NCBI RefSeq assembly: GCF_000002865.3
Contig: NW_001865041.1
Span: forward strand, 1,225,478 to 1,289,477
Direction: 5' to 3'
Origin: Monosiga brevicollis MX1
Taxonomy: Eukaryota; Opisthokonta; Choanoflagellata; Craspedida; Salpingoecidae
Length of the DNA: 64,000 nucleotides
Below are positions 24,756 to 39,354 of the stretch, piece after piece. The position numbers were made by a program, and so were the translations under genes. Under the pieces are notes generated by a model. The model worked only from the letters and a program-made list of their open reading frames with translations, did no database searches and was not told the DNA's origin. Numbering within the stretch: the stretch's first letter is position 1; each line of letters starts with the position of its first letter.

Positions 24756-27597
24756 TTATGATGCGGCGGTACGTTCACAGTTTGCTAGGTAGGCATCGAC
24801 GGCAGCAGCAACGCCTCGACCCTCGGATATCGCCCAAACCACCAAGCTTTGGCCGCGCCGGCAGTCACCAGCTGCGAAGACGCCCTTTTCACTAGTAGCA
24901 AACGAGCCAAAATCGGCCTGGTAGTTTCCGCGCGTGTCTCGTGCCACATTGGCTGCCTCGGCTGGTCCAGGCTCAGGGTGCAAAAAGCCCATGGCCAGCA
25001 ACACCACATCCGCTTCAAAGATATGCGTGGTATCAGGCTGCTTTTCCATGTTCCATCGTCCCGAATCATCGCGATTCCAGGCTACCCGCACGGTTTCAAT
25101 GCCGCGCAAAGCGCCTGCGTCCGTACCCAAGAAGCGAGTGCTAAGCACACAGTACTCGCGTATGTCACTACCCGTGGCGAGGGCCGCCTCCTGGTGTCCA
25201 TAGTCCACCCGGAAGATACGTGGCCATTCTGGCCAGGGGTTGTCTGCCCCCCGCTTTTCTGCCGGCTGTGGCAGAAGCTCAAAGTTGACGACTGAGGCAG
25301 CGCCGAGGCGCACGGCCGTGCCAATGCAGTCGTTGCCCGTGTCGCCGCCGCCAATGACAACCACGCGCTTGCCCCGCACGTCAATGCGGCGTGGTTCCAC
25401 GGTAGAACCCTCGCTTGCCAAGACGTGTTTGGTGTTCTCCGTCAAGAAATCCATCGCAAAGTGCACGCCGGTCAGCTCGCGGCCCGGGATGGGCAAGTCA
25501 CGTGGCACCGTGGAGCCCACCGCAAATACGAGAGCGTCGTGAGCCTCTCGCAGGCTGGCAACCGTCACATCTGCACCCACGTTGACGTTGGTTCGGAAAT
25601 CCACTCCTTCTTGGGCCATCAAGTCCACGCGGCGCTGCACCACATTGAGCTTGTCCGCCTTCATGTTTGGTACGCCATACATCATCAGACCTCCGATACG
25701 ATCGGCCCGCTCGTACACGACCACCTGATGACCTGCCTTGTTTAATTGGTCGGCTGCCGCCAGGCCCGATGGCCCTGAGCCCACAATGGCCACCGAGCGG
25801 CCCGTTCGCTGTGCTGGTGGCTGCGGCTTGACCCAGCCCTCAGCAAAAGCGCGGTCGATGATGGAGCATTCCACACTCTTAATGGCCACTGGGCTATCAA
25901 TGATGCCTAGAACACAGGAGCCCTCACACGGCGCCGGGCACACTCGACCCGTAAACTCGGGAAAGTTGTTTGTCTCTGACAGTTTCAAGTACGCCTCGTG
26001 CCATTCACCCCGGTGGACCAGGTCGTTGAAATCAGGAATCAGATTGCCCAGCGGGCACCCCGTCGTCTTTTGATTGCAAAAGGGCACACCGCAATCCATG
26101 CAACGGGCTGTTTGGGTATGCAAGAGCTGCTCGGCCGCATCCGGTGCCAGCGGCTTGGCCAGCTCTTGCCAATCGCCCGTGCGTTCCTTAACGTCGCGAT
26201 AGCCAGCCACGGCGCGATCATACGCAATAAACCCGCGACGCTTGTCCGCCTCTGCCACGGCATGAGGGCGATGCGTGTCAATACCCGAGTCCTCCGAGTC
26301 CGTGCTACCTCCGTCGGAGAGCTCTTCTTGTCCCTGTTCCTGTTGTGCCTTCATCTGGGCGGCCCACTTTTCCAAGCTGTTGACCCCGGCACTAGCCTCT
26401 TCCAAGTCAGCTGGGGCACCGCTGCCAGCTGCCACAGCCGCTCGCGCAGCCACCTGCGCGGCGTGACGTGCCTTGCGTGCTTTGCTTTGCTCGCGACGGT
26501 CCTCCGCCTTTTTGAGGGCCTCGCGATATTCTCGAGGCATCACCTTGATGAAGTGGCTTAGCGTGTTGTCCCAGTCTGCTAGTAAGCGTGCCGCCAAGGC
26601 TGAATTGGTATACTCGTGGTGCTGTCGCACCAGGGTGCGCAATGCAATGCCATCGGCTTCTGAGGGGGCCTCCAGATCGACCAGCTCCGTGTTGCAACGA
26701 GGCGCAAACTGCCGAGCCGGATCCAACACGTAGGCCGTACCGCCCGACATGCCAGCCGCAAAGTTGCGACCGGTGGCGCCAAGCACCACCACTGTACCAC
26801 CAGTCATGTATTCGCACCCATGATCTCCAACACCCTCGACAACAGCCGTAATGCCCGAGTTGCGAACGCAGAACCGCTCGGCCGCTCGGCCGTTCAAGAA
26901 GATCTCACCGCTGGTGGCGCCATATGCTACTACGTTACCGGCAAGAATGTTCTCCTCTGCGGCAAAGCGCGAAGTGCGCGGTGGATACACAATGATGCGA
27001 CCGCCACAGAGCCCCTTGCCCACGTAGTCATTGGCATCGCCCTCGAGCTCAAGAGTGATGCCCTGGCATACCCAAGCCCCGAACGACTGGCCAGCTGATC
27101 CCTTGAACTTGAGATGCAAAGTGTCGTCCGGAAGCGGGTTGCCAGTGCAGCGTCGCGTCACTTCGTGTGAAAGCATCGTGCCGACGGCGCGATTCGTGTT
27201 GGCAATGGGAAACTCCACTTCGCAGCGCACCGGTTCACTGACATTGTCGAGTGTTTCCTGCACGGCTGCAATGATGCTGTGGTCCAATTGGTTGGCGAGG
27301 GTGTCGGGCTGAGCCTCAATGCAGCACGTAGCCACGTTGGGACGCATTTCATGGGCAGGACGGAGCAAAGTCTCCTCGAGCCGAAAGTTGCCGTAGTGAC
27401 GAGTGCTACTCAAGAGCTCATCGTCGACCGCCAGGTACTCGCTGCGGCCCACCAAGTCCTTGAAGCTGGCCACGCCGAGCTGAGCCATCAGGGCCCGAAC
27501 CTCCTCTGCCAACATGAAGAAGAAGTTAATCACGTGTTCCGGCTGCCCTTGAAACTTTTTGCGCAGCACGGGGTCCTGGGTCGCGATCCCAACAGGG

Positions 27598-27636
<39 letters not shown>

Positions 27637-30600
27637 AAGGCAATGAGCGGCGCCGTGGCGAAGCAAAATTCTTCAGCGCCCAGTAGGGCGGCAATGACGA
27701 CGTCCCGTCCCGTCTTGAGCTGACCGTCTGTCTGGATGACGATGCGGCGACGCAGGTCATTGAGCACCAGCGTCTGATGCGTCTCGGCAAGGCCCAGTTC
27801 CCAAGGAAGCCCCGCGTGCTTGATACCTGTCCAGCGTGATGCACCGGTTCCGCCATCGTGACCGCTGACGAGCACGTGGTCTGCACCAGCCTTGCACACA
27901 CCGCTGGCCACGACACCCACGCCAACCTCGGCCACAAGCTTGACTGAGATTCGAGCACGAGGGTTGGCGTTTTTCAAATCGAAAATGAGCTGCTTCAAGT
28001 CTTCGATCGAGTAGATGTCATGATGTGGCGGCGGCGAAATGAGGCCAACGCCGGGCGTGGAGTGGCGCACAGCAGCAATCTTGGCGTTGACCTTGCGTCC
28101 GGGCAGCTCACCGCCCTCACCGGGCTTGGCACCCTGGGCCATCTTGATCTGCAGCTCGTCGGCGTGGGTGAGATATTCACTCGTCACACCAAAGCGGCCC
28201 GAGGCGATTTGCTTAATGGCGGAGCGTGCAGGATGATCTTTGCCATCGGCACCCGGTCGCAAGCGGGCTGGCGCTTCACCGCCTTCGCCCGTGTTACTCT
28301 TGGCCCCGATGCGGTTCATGGCCACAGCTAGGGTGGAGTGAGCCTCGAGTGAAATGCTACCATAGCTCATAGCTCCGGTGGCAAAGCGCTTGACAATGTC
28401 AGCGGCCGACTCAACTTGATCCAGGGGAATTGGCTGGCTCTTAGACGTGTCAAACTTGAGCAAGCCGCGAATGGTCGTGTGCCGATTGATCTCGTTGATG
28501 ATGCGCGTGTACTCGCTGTAAACTTCTTTGTTGTTGGTGCGGACAGCGTGTTGCATCTTGGACATGGCGATGGGGTCATTCAGATGGCGCTCGGCATTTT
28601 GAAGCGAGCGGTAATGATACTCGCCAGCCTCGGGCAAGAGGCGGCCGAGCTCAGGCGCGTGTGCAGTCGGATATGAAACCGCGTGCTGAGCCAGGATGTT
28701 GTCAGCCACGTCGTTAAAGGTCAGACCGCCAATACGCGAGGCTGTTCCGCAGAAACACACGTCGATGATGTCTGAGGACAACCCCACAGCCTCGAAAATT
28801 TGTGCACCCTTGTAGCTTTGGAGGGTTGAGATACCCATCTTGGCCATAACCTTGAGCATACCCTTGCCAAGGGCATAAAAGTAGCGCCGGTACAGCTCTG
28901 CGACGCTGGCGGGTGCTTCCATGCGCACTGTGTCTCGGGCCATGGCAGCCTGGTCAAATTGCCAGCGGCTGATGACATCGAGAGCCAACCGCGGGCAAAT
29001 TGCGTCGACGCCATACCCAACCAAAGCGCACATGTGGTGCACCTCACGCGCCTCGGCCGTATCAACCACAAGAGCGGTGCGCATGCGAAGCTCTTGGGCC
29101 ACTAGGATATGATGCACGCAGCCCACGGCCATGAGACTGGGCATGGCCACGCGCGTGGCATCGGCTGTGCGGTCGGAGAGAATGATCAAAGTGGAACCCT
29201 TGTCACGGACGGCCGAGACGGCAGCTTCTTGCAGGCGAGCAATGGCAGCTTGCAAGCCCTTTGGGCCCTCCTCGACGGGAAAGGTAAAGTCCAAGGTGAT
29301 TGTAGGCCAGCCAGCAATGCCACGCTGCAGTCCTTGTAGCTCGTGATCAAGAAGGAAGGGATGCTCAAGGCTGAGCCGACCAGCTTGTTCCGGGGTGGTA
29401 TCGGCCAAGTCGCCTTCAGGCCCCACCATGCATACAAGAGACATGACAATGTATTCACGGGTCGAGTCGAGGGGCGGGTTGGACACTTGCGCAAAGAGTT
29501 GCTTGAAAAAGTCGAACAGGAGGCGAGAACGCTGGGAGAGGCAAGCCAAGGGAGCGTCATTGCCCATGGAGCCGAGCGCCTCCATCCCATCCTTGAGCAT
29601 GGGCTGCAGGATCAAGTTCATGGATTCACGCGTCCAGCCAAAGGCTGCCATTTCCTTGACAATGTCCGCCACAGGGCCGGCGCCCACAGCTGTCTCGGCA
29701 GCGGCCACTTCCTCAGGAGATACAAAGTGCTGTAGGGTGCGCTTATGCTCTCGCAGCCACTCGGCAAACGGAAAGCGTGATGTAAAGCTAAAGCGTCGCG
29801 GGCAGCAGCAGCAGCAAAGCCAATGAGCGGGGAATTTATACATATAAAAGAAAAAAGGACAAAAAAAAAGTTGCGAAGAGCCAGCCTTGAGCCAGAGAGA
29901 AGCGGCTTACCGAGCCTTGAGTTCTTCATCAAGTACGATGCGGTGCTCGTCAAAGTCAATCATGAGCATGCGTCCAGGACTGAGGCGCCCCTTGTGCTTA
30001 ACATCTGCATCATTGACGGTGACGACGCCAAACTCTGAGGCCATGATGACGCGCCCGTCGGTCATTTCATAGTACCGACCCGGGCGGAGGCCATTACGAT
30101 CCAGGGTGGCGCCAACGTAGCGGCCATCGGTAAATGCCACAAGCGCAGGGCCATCCCAGGGCTCCATCAAACAGGACATGTACTCGTAAAAGGCACGGCG
30201 CTCTGGGTCCATGTTTGGAGCGTTTTGCCAGGCTTCGGGAATCATCATCATCATGCATTCGGGAGCGGATCGACCGCTAGCCATGAGAAACTCAAGAACC
30301 GCATTAAAGTCGCCAGAGTCGCTGAGACCCGGTGGAATGATGGGCATGATTGATTTGAGCTGCTCCGGAGTGAGGCCCAACGTCTTGGCTTTCATGAGGC
30401 CCTGGCGGGCACCCATCGAGTTGATGTTGCCCCGCACCGTGTTGATCTCGCCGTTGTGGCTCATGCACCGGTTTGGTTGGGCTCGATCCCAACTGGGGAA
30501 GGTGTTGGTTGAGAAGCGAGAGTGGACCAAGGCCAAATCAGTCTCAAAGTCGTCGTCGTTGAGATCGGTAAAGTAGGGCAAGACTTGTCGTGCGGTGAGT

Positions 30601-31465
30601 TGCCCCTTGTAGACGATGGTCTTGCACGAAAGGGAGGCAAAGTGAAATTCAGAGGGGCGACCCGCACGGCCATCGCGGTAGAGGACGGCTTGAGCTGCAT
30701 TCCAGCTCTGTTGGCGAACTATGTAAAGCTGGCGCTCGAGATGAACTGGATCGATGCTCGCATCAGTGGGGGCAAGAAAGAGCTGGAAGATGGCCGGTTC
30801 GTCGGCCTTGCTGGCCTTGCCGAGGATGTCGCCGTTGGTTGGGACTCGACGCCAACCCAGCAGAGTCATTCCGTTGGCGATAAGCGTCTAAGCCATGAGT
30901 GAGAAAAAAGGTGGTGAAAGACAGGCGCATGAGAGAATACTCGAGCCAAGGCAAGTTAAACACGAGACAAGGGTATTGCAAAGCACGGCAAGCTTCTGTC
31001 TCTGTTGAAGGGGCCATAGAGCTTACCGCTTCGACGATGGACTGCAATTCGGCTTGAGTGTCCTGGCTCTGCGCCAAGAACAGCATACCCACGCCATAAA
31101 GCTCGGGCAACTCGATATTCAATTCAAGTGCCACCTACAGGTCAAGGGTGGTCGCAAAGCCGATTGTCAAGTGAATTGGACTTGCACCGCGTAGGAGTAG
31201 GTTGCCGAGGACGGAAAAGACGCACTTTGGTCAGGAAGCGGCGGGGCAGGCGGGCAAGCATGCCGGCGCCATCGCCACTGGCCTCATCAACACCAGTGGC
31301 ACCGCGATGAAACATGCGGCTGAGCATGCTCAGCGCATCGATAACAATACTTCGGTCGGGGTTCCCGTGCAGCTGGGCAATCAGGCCGACGCCGCAGGCA
31401 TCGCGCTCTTGTGCGGGATCATAAAGTCCCAAGGCCTCTCGTGGCTGCAACATGGCAGAGTCCAT
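24756..31465 (-). CDS. GLT1: Glutamate synthase (NAD(P)H), fused large and small subunits
   Basis: Four exons (31465-31226, 31134-31027, 30887-29911, 29787-24756) give 2,118 residues, close to yeast GLT1 (2,145). The enzyme makes two glutamates from glutamine and 2-oxoglutarate. A 23-residue leader precedes the catalytic Cys24 ([14 protein letters not shown]) of the glutaminase domain, which continues with [17 protein letters not shown] and SHNGEINT. The FMN-binding synthase domain carries the iron-sulphur segment [16 protein letters not shown]. The GXGXG domain follows. After a charged linker ([19 protein letters not shown]) the small-subunit part begins with [12 protein letters not shown] and [16 protein letters not shown], then the FAD site [17 protein letters not shown] and the second nucleotide site [13 protein letters not shown]. 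All expected motifs are present. The fused form is usual for fungal, plant and protist NADH-type enzymes. Three introns lie in the first 1.7 kb and none in the last 5 kb. No clear organelle-targeting leader is seen. Confidence 0.96.
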
Positions 31466-33051
31466 GATGCTACTTCTAGAAGAACAGTGCCGGATTTATG
31501 GCCACCCGTGTAATCCTTATCCTAAGGCTCTAATGCTAGTCTACGCCTATGTCTAGCTTAATGAAAAGGCCTGCTTGGCCGTGGCGGTGAATGGAGGAAC
31601 TCCCTAAAGGCGGGGCACCAGCAGCGTGTCAGAAGAAAGGGGCCACAACTCGCAGAGCATGATGGCACGTGAGCCGTGCCTTCTCACCTCTTCAATCTGG
31701 AGACCAGCAAGTGGGATGGTGGGCGAGTGATGTAGGTCCTGGGTCAAAAGCCAGTAGAGGTCAATCGATTGGTGAGCGCTACCACGCCACAGTAGAACTG
31801 AACCAGGTGAGTGAGTGTGCTGTGCCCACTGCCACACCGCTGCCATCCCTGAGCGTGGGCGTGGTGGGCGTGAATGAGGCTCAAAGCACTCCTGACTGCC
31901 TGCGCATGGATCATACCTGACAAAGGTGTGGTCAGATGAATGAACGCAGGTGGCGACTGCAGCGAAAGGAAGAAAAGGACGCAAGGCAGGCGCTCGCCAC
32001 GAAAATCGGAAAAAAAAAATAACTGGCTGTCGACCCGAGCTTTTGATGGATCGACCGACCGACCGACCGAACGCAGTGGAAGCGGGGGCAATGGAAGCGG
32101 AGGATGCGTTCGGCGGTTACTGGCAGAAACATAAACAACCACAGGCAACGCTGTGTGCGTGTGTGGGGGGGGTGTGGGTGTGTGTGTGTGAGTGTGCCAT
32201 GGTGATCACTCGTGCGGCATAAGCCTTGTAGCTCTCGTTCCCGAGGTGCCAAGCTGCATGCATGTGCCATGGTGGCGAGCGAGCGAAGATGCAGACGCTC
32301 GTTGTTCCTGTTTTGTGGAGATCGCCGATTGTGCGACCCCGCAAATGTTTGCACGGGTTCTGTGCCTTCGAGCTGCGGTTGTGTCTGTTCATGCATCGAT
32401 ATCAGGTATTTATGCAGATTCGTTAATGTAAATAATGTTACTTTTTGCAGTAGAATTCTGAGTTTGGGACATGGTTAGAGTTGCTAGGATGATTGGAGTG
32501 GTGATGATGTTTTGGAGGTTTTGTTGATGTTTGTCAAGACATGTGATGCCGGTGATGCGTATGCTGATGCTGTCTCAATTTGCAGCCTTTTTGAGACAGC
32601 ATTGGGGAGGGAGGTGCCGTGAGGGGATGGGGTGGGGGAGGTAAGGAGACGAGAGCCGAGCGGGCAAGCATTGCGGACAGTCCATGCCCGGACAGCACTT
32701 TTCAACACCAACGACAGTTTTGATTTCGCAGCAAGGCGATCGATTTGGATCTCGAGCAAACGGTGACACGCGCGGGCACGTTTCACGTGTTTACATGTTA
32801 AGTGGTGGTGTTCGGCAGGAGACAGAGGGGTTTAAACGCAACGCCAAGCGTCAGTTCGTTGACACGTCGCATGTCCCTCAACTCAACAGCAAAGGGCTCC
32901 GCCACCTTGTTCTGCTGCAATAAGATTCGCACATTGTGTGTGGACTGGATTCTGGCGTAATTTAAAAGCCCAGAGTTTACGGACAGAGTTTAGGGGTTGC
33001 GGATGTGATCGAAGAACACGACTGCCTGACAAATGATAAAACAAACCCCGA
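31466..33051. other. Spacer between glutamate synthase and fucokinase, no supported gene
   Basis: This is the upstream region of glutamate synthase. It holds simple repeats: GACC units at 32051-32069, a GT/G run at 32157-32189 and A-rich tracts. A few exon-like pieces with GT-AG borders occur on the minus strand around 31600-31960, but they do not link into a stable frame, so I do not annotate a gene. Confidence 0.45.
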
Positions 33052-36000
33052 TCAATCGAGATCAGTGCTTTCGGCTTCCTCCGTCACGACCACCAAGCCC
33101 TCAGGATCAATGGCCACTTGGTGGAAGACAACGTCGGCGTGTTGTGCAAAGTCATTGGCGAGGATCCACTGCATCTTCGCTTTATCTGCCGCAGATTTGG
33201 CTAAAGCAAACATGAATCCACCGCCACCCGCACCGGCCAAGGCCTGCCCGTACACGTGCGGCTTGAAAGCCGCCATCATTCTGCCGTCGAAACAAACGAT
33301 GATGAACTGGAAAAGGCCGCCACCACCAGTTCTCAAACACACGCACGCACGCACGCACGCACGCACATACACAGGGCAATCTAACAGACAAAAGTCCCCA
33401 TGACCACGCCAATCACCAACCTGGCCACAAAGGCGGGCTCGCAACCTGGGGCCATCACCTTCTTCTGAGCCCAGTACGCATCAACACACTGTCCCACCTT
33501 AACCATGTCCTGCTGCAAGCATGCCTGTGCGCCAAGATGCCAAAGCCGCACACGCACGCACGTCACATGACAACACAAGTAATATCAGGGCCGATCCGTT
33601 CACTGCGGGCGTGCAAAATGACCGCTCGCAAAGGCACACCCACGTACCTCGGCACATTCTTCGGCAGTGACTGTGAGTGCGTCTACATTGGCTACGATTT
33701 CGGCCGTCCGAGCGTACCTACCAGGCGATACATTGACGTGAGGCCCCTGCCACTTCAATTACGGCGCAGCCGGCTGTTTGACCACCATTGCCCCACCAGT
33801 TGCGAATCACGTTCTGCAATAGATTGCGGGCCAAACGCGTCTTGCCCGTGTAGATGAGCACCTAGAAGAGAGTCCGATTGCATTGGAGAGCGTGAGCCTT
33901 TCGATCTGAGTCTTTCAATCTGATCAACACGCTGAGCCATGCCAACAGTTGTGCATCTCAGGCCCGCTCGAGCAAAAAAAAAAAAAAAAGCGCACGCAGA
34001 GGGTGCGGCGACACCAACGTCAGCGCAAGCATGCGCCCGAGCTTTTTGTTGACCACCCGCCGCATAACGCACCAAATGATCGCTCAGCGCTTGCAGAAAG
34101 GTTGGCTCGATGGACAGGCGATCAACTTCAATCTTCAACGGAAGGCCTGGCGGTGAGCGCGTCAACTTGATGCCTCCGTCCATTCCTCCAACCTGGAGGA
34201 TGCATGGATGCATGAACGTATCGATTCGTGATGTTGATGGGCCCGGCCCAAGATCATAATGGACTAGTTGCAGACACTGGTAGCCCCATCATACCTGGTC
34301 TTGCCAGCCCCCACCGGTCGTCAGCATCTGTTCGAGATGCAACACGGCATGGTTCAATGCCACACGGTCATACTCGCGACCTGTCGTGGCCGACAGGGCC
34401 GCCATGACCGCCCCCGCCAAGATGGACGACGTCCCCAAACCTACGACGCAAAAGTCAATCGCGCAGTTTGTCAACATGCCATGCTTCAAGCACATGCACA
34501 CAACCACGGACACGAAATCCTTTGTTGTCTGAAGACGTTGCTCCATTCCAACACGCAACACACCTGAGCCCTGAGGGAGGTGGGACCAGCTGTGCAACTC
34601 AAATCCGCCGCCAAACTTGGCCAGCAACTGCTCTCGCAAGGGGCGTGGATCATCCAGATCAACAGCCTCGACACAACAAAAGGCAGCTTTAAGTAAGGCA
34701 CCGGGAGCTTGTGGTTGAGTGTAATTTCGCAGCTGTTCCAACTCGGTGAGCTCCAGTACCTCGTCCGGATCGCCTACCAGCACCAGCACCAGCTTCGGCT
34801 CCGAGATCCGACGACACTTGGCCCCAATAGGACGCTGGCCATCAATCAAAATGGCCACGTTGGTCACGACGCCCCCATGTTCGTATGTCAGTGGAGGCGT
34901 ATCACTCCACCCGCCCGCCAAGTCAAGGCGTGCCGGCACGCGTGCCACGGCCCAACGGCCTAGAGGATACGACGGCCTTTGCGAGACAGTGATAAACTGC
35001 CGTGCCGTCATCACTGCATGACGGATCAGGATCTGAGCCGCCGACTCGTAATGCCGCGAAGCTCGGATCATTTTTTCGGGAGAATCCAACCAGCGATCGC
35101 ACTCAGCCGCCAAAATTTGCACGCCGCCCCTCACGTCCAAACGGTCCAGGCACTCGTAAGCAGCTGCAAACCGGGCATTCCGCCCGGGACCAGAGCGCAG
35201 GCCACCACGCCCATGACACATGGCCCCAAGCATGCTGGCCACACATGCTAAAGCATGCGCCGCAACACCTGGCGAGCCCGTCTGCATGGCCACCGTGTGA
35301 AGACAACCAATCAAGGCACGTGGCTGGCGATGTGCGGCTCGTGCGAAGAACAAGCGCATTCGGCACAGCGTGTTGTGAACCTAAGGTGGCACACAGGCAC
35401 GTTAGCTGCCTCAGTCCCTCTGATGCGCGGGCGACATGCCACCCGCATATGCACCTTCAGCCTTGCTCATATGACACTCTGCAAGCTCACCATTGCGCTA
35501 TAATCCTGGCGCTCTGGGGCGCACAGCGCGTGCTCGAGGTTGTGCGTGGCGATCTTATCGTACAGGTCGTGTCGGGAACGCAGCTATATCATTTCACCAG
35601 AAAGTAAGCGGTCTGAGTGAGAACCGCTCCCCTGATGTTGACCAAAAAGCAAACTGAGCTTGACTTTTGCGCCAGCCTCATGGGATCTTACCTGCTGCGA
35701 TAAGTCAACACAATGCAGAGCCTCCTGCAGGCTGATGCGATGACGAAAGCGCCAAGCCTCGATCTGATCGACGCAATCATCTGCACTAAAAACAGCCTGT
35801 AGCCAGCTACTCAACCGCCAGGCTTCCTCAAGCTGCCATTCAAATAATCACCGCAAGAACAAGTGAGGGGCAAGAGCCCACAAGCTTCCGAGGTCGGCCG
35901 GCCGCCGGCCACCCTCGAAGTCAGCCCTATCATGACGTGTGCACTAACCGAAGTTGCAATGGGGAATAGTCGTGCCGTCTGCAAGCACGGGCGCTCGCCT

Positions 36001-39000
36001 TTCCTCCACTGAAATGAGAGTCCAATCGTGAGAAACGAAACAAAAAGTGAGTGCCCAGTATCCAAACTCCCAACCATGCTGCAACTTTGACATTATCCCC
36101 CCTAACATCAGCACGATCATCTTAAATTGCAATGTGCCTCGACGCACCAGATCATTAGCATGCAAGCCCGTGCGTGCCAGGAATGCTGTCCATGGCTGGC
36201 CCAAGTAGGTCTCATCCTGCTCCTAAGAGCAAACCAGGCCATATCACCACGCATCCATACAAACTCATATGCGTGGGTGCACGCAAGCTTTCATTGCTTT
36301 GTTGTAAAGCTGGTAAGACGCACTTCTGTCGCCTCGAGGGAATCGTGGCACCCTAGAACAATAGCAACAACGCTGTTGGGCGCACAGCCCAATTTGTCCG
36401 GGGCCAGGGTCAGGCCAATGACTGCTACATCTGCAAATGAAGGCAAAAATAAAAAGAGGGTGGGATTCAACCTCAGCAAGTGGGGGCGCCGGATAGCACC
36501 TAGAGCCCTGACCAATGGCATCGTTCATGGCGCTGTTTTGAAACAACTACAATGGCGCACCTGCTGCCACCTGGAATTCCGAATCAGCATTGTGTAGGGT
36601 CATGTTGGCTATGAAAGCGCCTGCTCCTACAACGGTCTGCTAGCACCACAAACGTGAGCTAGTCATGAGCAGTCGGATGGCACGGAGCGTCAAAGGCTCG
36701 ATAGATTGCACGTACTCGGCATGAGGTTTGCGTGTGCAGCACGGTGCATTGTTCGCCCAAAGACGTGCTCTCCTCCATCACGCTATTAATCACACACTGG
36801 CTTTGCACTAGCTTCGCCCCGTTGCACCGACGATCAATCTAAAACACGCATGCCGCCGACACGTCCGTGTGTAAGGTGCTGACGAAGGCTTGCGCGCCTT
36901 GGCACCCACGCGTCCCCAAACCGATTGGCCGATCGTTCGATCGACGTTGCCGTAAGGCCTACATAATGCACATGCGGCTTGGGGGTAAAGCCTGGGACGG
37001 GCATGACTGGCAGGGCAGGCACCCGAACAGCTTGAGCAACACCAGCGATGGTGGCCTGCAGGTAGTCGTAGCGTCCGCCTAAAGCAGCCCACAATGCGTG
37101 ACGCGTGAAAATCAACCCTCGGCTACTCGCCCAGCCGTGTCAAAGAAACGCTCGACATTTGTCACGGATCCAGTATTTACCAGGTAGCTCGAGCGCGGCC
37201 ACATGTGCGTGGCGCAAACAATGCCTGAGCTTTCGCCGTGCCTGAACCAGCAATGGTTGGTCCGGACCTACATTGTAGCAGCAAAATCAGTATGCAGTCA
37301 ACAATGACGCAGCACAGATAGAGGCCAGGAATTCCAACAAGTGGCCCACATGGGCGTGAGGAGAGAGGGGTGACGCACAATCAAGAAACCTATCCCCTTT
37401 GGCCGCAGGCAAAGCGGCGCGCACCAAGTCTAAAAACAAGGAGAGGCGGAATGGACTGGCCCCTGCAGACACGTTGCATGGTATTAATGAGCCACGGACA
37501 GGTCTCTGGCCACCCAGGACATGAGCTGGCACTGTCGAGTCCCTACTTGTCTTCCTTACCATTATCAAGCCCCAGGTAGGTGCAGGCATCGAGTGGTGGC
37601 ATAACATGCAGGGCCAATAGCGTCTCTGCCACAGCTTGAGCAAAGTATATCAGCCCAACCACCTACATGATATGAGCGGCGTTCGAAGGCGTTTGAGTGA
37701 AACGCTTTGTCCTTGAAGAACCACTAGAACTGTGGCTGCGTGCAAAAAGGAAACCGTCTTACCAGGGGATAGCCATGATCTTGTGCGCAGTGCGCACGTT
37801 CAGACTCGGTGCCACGATATATCAGGTCCAGCACGTTGCCATCTTGGTCCAGTTGATAGACGCCATGCTAGAACCGTCACCGGGAAGAACTCTGTGAGAT
37901 GAGATGAAGGAGTGCCGCCTCTGAACCGAAGGCGGGCGCAAGTGCCTGGGATTGCTGTTGGGCTTCCAGACCTGCTTCGCCTGCTCGGCTGTCCCACGCA
38001 CGGTAGCAGCTACAATGGGCTACAGCATACAAACGCATGGTGAATGCAGAGCCAAACAGCAACTGGTCGTCAATCGCAGTATTTGAGCAAAGCAAGCGGT
38101 GTTCGGCTCCTCTCGTTTTGATTGTAAGAAGCTGTAGGGAGATGCTTAAACACGAAGCATTGGCAACATACTGCACACGGCCACGCAAGAGGTGCTGCCA
38201 GGTCAAAGGTCAAGAGCATGTCCGTACTGCACACCCACACGCCAGGATCGGCGCCTATGATGCACATGCGCCCGCAAGGGTATCACGAAATTCATGAAGG
38301 CTGGGTGGCAAAGCGACGGTACAGCAGCCCGGATATGCCGAGTGCTCATTGCGGTGAGCTGAACAGGAAACTCTCACTTTGGCGAATATGCGTCATTTGC
38401 TTGAGCAGCAGATCAACGTTCGTCAAGAGATTGGCTCCCACATCGGATTCGGCTGCCAGAGGAAGAAAAGCTTTGCCGCATACGTCTGCTAAACGCGGCG
38501 TGCCAATGTGAACGATCAGGACGTGCACGCGTTGCAGAACGTCCGCCGTAACGACAGTGTGGCCGGCCCGCGCGCTCAAGTATTCGGTGGCCACTAGCAA
38601 AGCATTGAGCGTCGCCCCGCCGCTGCCCACAGGTGTTTCGGGGTCCTCGACGGCCATGATGTGTGCCTAGACAAAGTCACCGCGAGTCAATGGGATGCTT
38701 GATGCCCAACAACAACCATGACATCCCTTTCAAACAAGAAAAACAGGAAACCAAAGCAAGATGCGCCTGGCAACAGCCTACCTCCGGGCACAGCAAACCC
38801 AGCTGCTGGCGCAACACAAACTCTACAAGATGAAAACATTGGGCGTCCAGTTCAGTGGCCCGGTCAGAAAACAAAACAATCCCATGTTCTCTTCAGCACT
38901 TGATCGCGCGATCCCGTTGCCAGGCATATCTTACCGTTATAGATGCCATCCCGGTAATCACGATCGGGGGACGTCAACACCACCACATCCCAGCCACCGC

Positions 39001-39031
39001 CGTCGCGGGCTTCAGCTGAGCGCGAACCCAT
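33052..39031 (-). CDS. FCSK: L-fucose kinase (fucokinase)
   Basis: Start ATG 39031-39029 ([20 protein letters not shown]), stop TGA 33054-33052, with many short introns. The enzyme makes fucose-1-phosphate in the cytosolic salvage route to GDP-fucose. The N-terminal pyrophosphorylase-like domain has [38 protein letters not shown] and [16 protein letters not shown]. The central part has [14 protein letters not shown] and [15 protein letters not shown]. The GHMP-kinase domain has [20 protein letters not shown], the phosphate loop SHLPQGSG plus [15 protein letters not shown] (split by an intron), [16 protein letters not shown], and the C-terminal [14 protein letters not shown] and [17 protein letters not shown]. 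Order and spacing follow human FCSK (1,084 residues) throughout. The first exon is 39031-38935. I did not resolve every internal junction. The start faces the next gene across 323 bp. Confidence 0.93.
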
Positions 39032-39354
39032 GATTGTCTGACAAGAAACTGCTTTTTCTTCTTCTTCTTCTTCTTCTTCTTCAAAAGCAGTATAAAATGA
39101 AGATGTCATTTTAAGATAATGATGTTGCTTTCTGGCTGACATTTTTTGACCGTTCGTTTCCGTTTTTTTTTTTTTTTTCCTACTTGCCCCACAACACACA
39201 AACGGCAGCGGCATTGAAGCGACAACAGGGCGGTGCTAGTGGGGATACCACGGTGGTTGATCTCCTCTGGCTCATGATGCCCAATAAATGCATCAATGCA
39301 GCAGTGTAGCTTGACTTGACGCATTCAAGGCGTACCCGACCCAAAAGTATCGGC
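39032..39354. promoter_or_regulatory. Compact divergent promoter region, fucokinase / helical protein
   Basis: A 323-bp spacer lies between two start codons on opposite strands. It holds an eight-unit CTT/TTC run (39055-39081), a T15 tract near 39163-39178 and a TATAAAA-like element at 39091-39096. It must carry both promoters. Confidence 0.5.

Noticed and set aside
31553-31960. Chain of small exon-like pieces on the minus strand
   Set aside because: Splice borders look fair but the frame stops or changes at each join, and no family match was seen.
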